Assembly: GCA_001800285.1 (NCBI GenBank)
Contig: MGVC01000037.1
Span: forward strand, 1 to 57,154
Length of the DNA stretch: 57,154 nucleotides
From: Elusimicrobia bacterium RIFOXYA2_FULL_39_19
Lineage (GTDB): Bacteria; Elusimicrobiota; Endomicrobiia; CG1-02-37-114; XYA2-FULL-39-19
Reading direction: 5' to 3'
The notes beneath the pieces were generated by a model that did not search any database, was not told where the DNA came from, and was given only the letters and a program-made list of their open reading frames with translations. Positions 53,953-57,154 of the stretch are shown here, piece by piece; positions within the stretch are counted from its first letter, which is position 1; each line of letters opens with the position of its first letter. The position numbers were made by a program, and so were the translations under genes.

Positions 53953-54030
53953 TGGGGTAGGTAACCGGATTTGAACCGGCAGCCTCCTGGGCCACAGCCA
54001 AGCGCTCTAACCAATTGAGCTATACCTACC
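53953..54030 (-). tRNA. tRNA-His (anticodon GTG)
   Basis: The anticodon arm CTTGG-CTGTGGC-CCAGG gives GTG. The histidine-specific extra G(-1) at 54030 pairs with discriminator C73, and CCA is encoded (53953-53955). Acceptor GTAGGTA pairs with TACCTAC. The first 18 nt plus 7 nt of upstream flank recur at 54187-54211. Confidence 0.95.
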
Positions 54031-54081
54031 ACTTTGTGCTTTCTGAATATATTTAAGTTTAAAGAACAGTTTTTATAGTAA

Positions 54082-54211
54082 ATCCCGCTATTGCGGGATA
54101 GCGCTCCCCTGCTTCGCTGGCATATTTTGTTAACCGCAGCTAAACGCTGTAACAAAATATAGCTTTGCAGGACACTGTAACCGGATAATTGAGCTATACC
54201 TACCACTTTGT
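54082..54211 (-). repeat. Partial tRNA-His copy with hairpin insertion (tRNA-linked element, His)
   Basis: Read in the tRNA direction, the segment starts with a 25-bp exact copy of the tRNA-His 5' end and flank (54211-54187). Then come ATCC (54186-54183), GGTTA (54182-54178), a 71-nt palindromic core (54177-54107), GAGCGCT as in the tRNA (54106-54100), and a perfect 7-bp hairpin ATCCCGC-AATA-GCGGGAT (54099-54082). The copy contains the tRNA D-arm split by the core and stops before the anticodon. The core pairs CCTGC with GCAGG and ATATTTTGTTA with TAACAAAATAT. Confidence 0.8.
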
Positions 54212-54273
54212 CGCACCCTAACGGGTTCCCTCACTTGCTAACGAAGGAAGCGTTCGGTGCTCTATGAAACTGA

Positions 54274-54350
54274 TAGTGGTTACGTGGTTAAGTGTTTAGT
54301 TGTTAGTAAGGATTTTACTAATCACAAAAGCACTAATCACTTATTCACTG
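54274..54350 (-). repeat. GTGATTA-type palindromic repeat, copy 3
   Basis: AGTGGTTACGTGGTTAAGTG on one arm and CACTAATCACTTATTCACT on the other form an imperfect hairpin. It lies between the His element and tRNA-Arg. The 45 bp before it (54212-54262) contain CACCCTAACGGGT and other short repeat-like words but no gene. Confidence 0.7.
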
Positions 54351-54360
54351 TTTTAATAAG

Positions 54361-54434
54361 TGGGCCCGATGAGACTCGAACTCATAACCACCTGCTTAGA
54401 AGGCAGGTGCTCTATCCAATTGAGCTACGGGCCC
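54361..54434 (-). tRNA. tRNA-Arg (anticodon TCT)
   Basis: Acceptor GGGCCCG pairs with CGGGCCC, discriminator A at 54361, CCA not encoded. The anticodon arm CCTGC-CTTCTAA-GCAGG gives TCT (reads AGA/AGG). T-loop is GTTCGAG. The first 17 nt plus 9 nt of flank recur exactly at 54636-54661. Confidence 0.95.
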
Positions 54435-54531
54435 AAAATTTTCCCAATGATTCATTCTTTTAATTGATATTGGAACGCCTATTCGGCAAAAGAACAATGT
54501 ACAAATAATAACGGAATGATTTTTTATGTAT

Positions 54532-54661
54532 ACCAATCTACGATTGGTGGTGCTCTCCTGCTTCGCTGGCATTTTTTGTTAACCATAGCCATCGGCTACA
54601 ACAAAACATAGCTTCGCAGGACACTGTATCAGGATAATTGAGCTACGGGCCCAAAATTTTC
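54532..54661 (-). repeat. Partial tRNA-Arg copy with hairpin insertion (tRNA-linked element, Arg)
   Basis: This has the same architecture as the His element, with tRNA-Arg sequence: 26-bp exact copy of the tRNA 5' end and flank (54661-54636), ATCC (54635-54632), TGATA (54631-54627), a 71-nt core (54626-54556), GAGCACC as in tRNA-Arg (54555-54549), and a 7-bp hairpin ACCAATC-GTA-GATTGGT (54548-54532). The core matches the His core in both outer arms. The apical stem differs but still pairs (TAGCC/GGCTA here, CAGC/GCTG there), which is compensatory change. Confidence 0.8.
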
Positions 54662-54771
54662 AAAAATCAATAACTAATTCAAAAATTCTTAGTATGAAAT
54701 TATATAAACTTAAAGTATCAAAATCAAGAGTTTAAGGCAGATTAAGGTATTATTGGGATAAATAATACCTA

Positions 54772-54800
54772 TTGACTTTTCATTGAAGTTGTGTTATATA
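54772..54800 (+). promoter_or_regulatory. Promoter of tetR-tolC
   Basis: TTGACT (54772-54777), a 17-nt spacer and TATATA (54795-54800). The operator-like palindrome starts at the next base, so it would cover the transcription start. The leader is about 150 nt and contains a dispersed repeat. Confidence 0.65.
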
Positions 54801-54829
54801 TTAACCAGATGGTTAAACCATTTGGTTAA
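54801..54829. promoter_or_regulatory. Probable TetR-family operator
   Basis: TTAACCAGATGGTTAAACC followed by ATTTGGTTAA forms a 29-bp imperfect palindrome built from TTAACCA/TGGTTAA and ATGGTT/AACCAT half-sites. It directly follows the -10 box of the gene encoding a TetR-type repressor, as expected for autoregulation. Confidence 0.75.
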
Positions 54830-54864
54830 CTGTCAGCAGGGCTTTAGCGAACCATAAAAAATTC

Positions 54865-54950
54865 TATTCTTCGAGCGAATGCAGAGAGTCGAGAAGGAAA
54901 ACAGTGGTTTTATTCGGCACTAATTCGCAGTCATTCGGGAACTAATTCGT
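54865..54950 (-). repeat. TCGAGA-type palindromic repeat, copy 2
   Basis: This is the reverse-orientation relative of 18533-18660. Read on the minus strand it has GCGAATTAGTGCCGAATAAA, then TTCTCGACTCTCTGCATTC ending in GCTCGAAGAATA. The middle differs from copy 1. Here it lies in the tetR leader directly before the start codon. Confidence 0.6.
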
Positions 54951-54954
54951 TTTT

Positions 54955-55602
54955 ATGAAAAAATCTAAAATAAACCTTAAAACCAAAGACAAAATAATGC
55001 ACCATGCCATTCATGAGTTCATTGAACATGGGTATCATGGCGCCCGCATGCAAAACATTGCGGAACGCGCCAAAGTAAATAAAGCCCTTATTTTTTACTA
55101 TTACACCAGTAAAGACCAGATTTATAAGGAAGTGCTGGGCAGAATTTTCAAAACTATTTTTGAACGCCTGAACAATTTAAGCGATGAACCTACCTCCGTA
55201 GAAAACAAGGTACGCCAGATTGTAGATGTATATATGAGCGTATTGATAGATTATCCGGATTATATAAAACTGATGATGTATGAACTTTCCAGCGGCGCCA
55301 ATACTGTAAAAGAACTAAATCCTTTTGGGGCTTTGGGTATGCCGTTTAGCCCTATGGGCGGGAAAATATATAGTTTTTTTGACGGAAAAATCCGTGCCGG
55401 TGAAATGAAGCAGGTGGATATAATACAACTGATAATAAGCATAGTAGGCCAGATAATTATAAGTTTTATTGGCCTGCCTATTATAAGAACAGCATTTGAA
55501 TCCAATAAAATGGATTTTGATATAAAGATTTTCCTTGAAAAACGGAAAGATTTTATAGTAAATCTTGTGATAAACGGCATAAAGCCTGAGGAAAAAATAT
55601 GA
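54955..55602 (+). CDS. TetR/AcrR-family transcriptional regulator
   Basis: This 215-residue protein has an N-terminal helix-turn-helix (DKIMHHAIHEFIEHGYHGAR, then NIAERAKVNKALIFYYYTSKD) and an all-helical ligand-binding C-terminal domain. It is followed by tolC with an ATGA overlap and preceded by a palindromic operator over its own promoter. It therefore probably represses an efflux operon of which the pump genes lie beyond the right edge. The ligand is unknown. Confidence 0.88.
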   Translation: MKKSKINLKTKDKIMHHAIHEFIEHGYHGARMQNIAERAKVNKALIFYYYTSKDQIYKEVLGRIFKTIFERLNNLSDEPTSVENKVRQIVDVYMSVLIDYPDYIKLMMYELSSGANTVKELNPFGALGMPFSPMGGKIYSFFDGKIRAGEMKQVDIIQLIISIVGQIIISFIGLPIIRTAFESNKMDFDIKIFLEKRKDFIVNLVINGIKPEEKI

Positions 55603-56945
55603 AAAAAACACTCACAGTAATTATTTTATGTTTATTAACGCTTACCGGATTTTTAATAGCGCAGGAAACAGCGCCAAAAACTGTGATTACGCTTGAAAAA
55701 GCAGTAGAGTCCGCCCTGGCGAACAATAAAAATGTTTTAATTGCCCGGGAAAAGCTGGAACAGGCAAAGGGCAGAATTACGGAAGCCAGAGGCGCTTATC
55801 TGCCATCGTTAACCATCCAGGGAAGTTATAATAAGTTGTCATTAGTTCCTGCCTTTACTCTTTCTATTCCTGCCGGGCCAGCAACTATCACAAGGGAAAT
55901 GAAACTGGGTGCGGAAGATAACTATTTATTAAAAGCGGTTTTTCAGGAAACGTTGTTTACCTGGGGCCGGGTATCAAATTCATATGCGGTAAGTAAAATG
56001 AATTTTGAAACTACAAAAGAAGCTTATGCGCAGGTGCTTGATGAAACCGTTTATAACGTTACCAAAGCATTTTACGGTGTTATACTTTCAAAAAAGGTAC
56101 TGGAAGCCAATGAGGAAATGCTAAAAAGGTCACAGGAACACCAGAAAATGGTGGAAAATAAATTCAGCGTAGGCAATGCATCACAGTTTGAGCTGCTGCG
56201 CGCCAAGGTACAGGTAGAAAACACAAAACCATTGGTAAGCAAATCAAAAAACGCGGTTGAAAGCTCGCTGATAGCTTTAAAAAATATGCTTGGCATAAAA
56301 CTTTCTGAAAATATTGAAGTGTCCGGTGAACTCTCTTATATAAAGGAAGAGGTATCGCTTGAGGCTTCACTTGCCGCAGCTCAAAAGAACCGGCCTGAGC
56401 TGAAAATTATGGATTTAAGAAACCAGATGCAACAAAAATCACTTTCTATAACAAAAGCCTCCAACAAACCCAGCCTGATTGCCGTGGCTAATGCTAATTA
56501 TCAAAACCCGTATTATTATACTTTAGACTGGGTGAATAACTGGTCCGCCGGAATTATACTGAATTACCCTTTATTTGATGGGTTTTCCACAAATGGCAAA
56601 GTAAAACAATCCGCTTCAGAACAGAAACAGGTGCAGTTACAGCAGCAACAGCTTAAAGAAGGTATAGAAGTGGAAATAAGGCAGTTGATACTTTCTCAGA
56701 ACGAAGCACAGGAAAGAATAGTCTCGCAGGAAGAAAATATTAAGCAGGCGCAGGAATCACTGAAAATTGCGGAAGTGGGTTACGCTAACGGCGTAGTGAC
56801 AAACCTGGAAGTTATGGATACCCAGCTGGCACTTACGCAGGCAAAGATAAATTATATGCAGGCGCTTTATGATTATATAATTACAAACGCAGGGCTGAAA
56901 AAAGCAACAGGAAATGAAAATAAAAGTGATTATGTGAATGAGTGA
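55599..56945 (+). CDS. TolC-family outer-membrane efflux protein
   Basis: This 448-residue protein has a signal peptide (KKTLTVIILCLLTLTGFLIA) and two copies of the alpha-helical OEP repeat (about 30-225 and 235-440) that form the TolC barrel and tunnel. Lines such as ITLEKAVESALANNKNVLIA and VGYANGVVTNLEVMDTQLAL are typical. Its last residues (KSDYVNE) are encoded by the start of a GTGATTA-type repeat, so the C-terminus was altered by repeat insertion. It is cotranscribed with tetR. Confidence 0.9.
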   Translation: MKKTLTVIILCLLTLTGFLIAQETAPKTVITLEKAVESALANNKNVLIAREKLEQAKGRITEARGAYLPSLTIQGSYNKLSLVPAFTLSIPAGPATITREMKLGAEDNYLLKAVFQETLFTWGRVSNSYAVSKMNFETTKEAYAQVLDETVYNVTKAFYGVILSKKVLEANEEMLKRSQEHQKMVENKFSVGNASQFELLRAKVQVENTKPLVSKSKNAVESSLIALKNMLGIKLSENIEVSGELSYIKEEVSLEASLAAAQKNRPELKIMDLRNQMQQKSLSITKASNKPSLIAVANANYQNPYYYTLDWVNNWSAGIILNYPLFDGFSTNGKVKQSASEQKQVQLQQQQLKEGIEVEIRQLILSQNEAQERIVSQEENIKQAQESLKIAEVGYANGVVTNLEVMDTQLALTQAKINYMQALYDYIITNAGLKKATGNENKSDYVNE

Positions 56946-57000
56946 TTAAGTGATTAGTATTTGCTAAATACTTAACCACGTAACCACTAACCACTGGTTA
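56924..57000 (+). repeat. GTGATTA-type palindromic repeat, copy 4, overlapping the tolC stop
   Basis: AAGTGATTATGTGAATGAGTG starts inside the tolC reading frame and supplies its last codons and stop. The complementary arm (TACTTAACCACGTAACCACT) ends near 57000. The remaining 154 bp to the window end carry no gene or clear signal. Confidence 0.7.
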
Positions 57001-57154
57001 CTGATTTATAAAGGTAATTCCCGATGTCTCCCTTTTACCAGTTGATACCCTGATTTATCCTTTCATCAATTGTTATCAGGACACTGTTATGTTAATGTCA
57101 AGCACAAATGCAAATTAAGCAAAATTCTTTGCCATTCAAAAAGCAAACACTAAA

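Larger units (their letters stand above)
54435..54954. other. 520-bp gene-free interval between tRNA-Arg and tetR
   Basis: The interval has no gene. It contains the Arg-linked tRNA element (54532-54661), the tetR promoter/operator (54772-54829) and a TCGAGA-type repeat (54865-54950) that forms the tetR leader. Confidence 0.8.

Noticed and set aside
53853-54206. 117-codon minus-strand open frame over tRNA-His
   Set aside because: It runs through the tRNA gene and its terminator; the apparent protein is translated tRNA and repeat sequence.
54254-54270. GGTGCTCTATGAAACTG as a third partial tRNA copy
   Set aside because: Only about ten bases match the tRNA-Arg D-arm and no acceptor end or hairpin core accompanies them.

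Overview
This window comes from a bacterium with two membranes (TolC-type outer-membrane channel, LolA-like carrier, predicted outer-membrane barrel, exported isoaspartyl methyltransferase). The DNA is moderately AT-rich. The gene content (PPDK with glutamate dehydrogenase, giant NHL/IPT-type surface protein with a FlgD/T9SS-like tail, archaeal-type thymidylate synthase, very repeat-rich intergenic DNA) resembles uncultivated Elusimicrobiota-like or neighbouring candidate phyla. That placement is an inference and was not tested against a database.

Layout. 1-8.2 kb (minus strand): a tightly overlapping operon aspS-phoH-pgpH-like-ybeY-two CorC/CNNM-like genes, followed by recO. 8.3-10.7 kb: an accessory zone with a nucleotidyltransferase pair, a gene remnant cut by a 180-bp repeat, and a DUF4143-type ATPase flanked by a duplicated 3' end of the Sua5 gene. 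10.7-18 kb: tsaC/sua5 and an exported isoaspartyl methyltransferase (minus), then glutamate dehydrogenase and PPDK (plus), a RelBE-like toxin-antitoxin pair and an unusual D-Ala-D-Ala-ligase-like protein. 18.2-24.5 kb: tRNA-Leu and the proteostasis run tig-clpP-clpX-lon. 24.5-30.7 kb: serine synthesis (class V aminotransferase + serA), an ABC transporter with a TPR lipoprotein, and an archaeal-type ThyA. 30.9-42 kb: a ~2000-residue NHL-propeller/IPT-like surface protein, a flavin split-barrel protein, an AI-2E family permease and a heterodimeric ABC exporter with one degenerate ATP site. 42-48 kb (minus): a six-gene envelope operon (GLQ-repeat protein, LolD-like ATPase, two FtsX/MacB permeases, LolA-like carrier, beta-barrel). 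48.1-53.7 kb: trehalose metabolism, fused OtsAB convergent with a TreS-maltokinase fusion. 53.9-57 kb: tRNA-His, tRNA-Arg, and a TetR-TolC operon with a palindromic operator that probably continues beyond the window.

The most unusual signal is in the DNA between genes. All three tRNA genes have a truncated copy of one of their own ends beside them, associated with palindromic DNA. For tRNA-His and tRNA-Arg the copies share one architecture: a 71-nt hairpin element with compensatory base changes sits inside the D-arm of a partial tRNA copy. Several other palindromic repeat families occur: a 180/194-bp structured repeat, GTGATTA-type hairpins directly after stop codons, a TCGAGA-type repeat, and a 67-bp tandem repeat. 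Several promoters place the -10 box only 6-8 nt before the start codon, which suggests leaderless mRNAs. Other promoters (TTGACA-like, 17-nt spacer, TATAAT-like) have normal leaders and Shine-Dalgarno sites.
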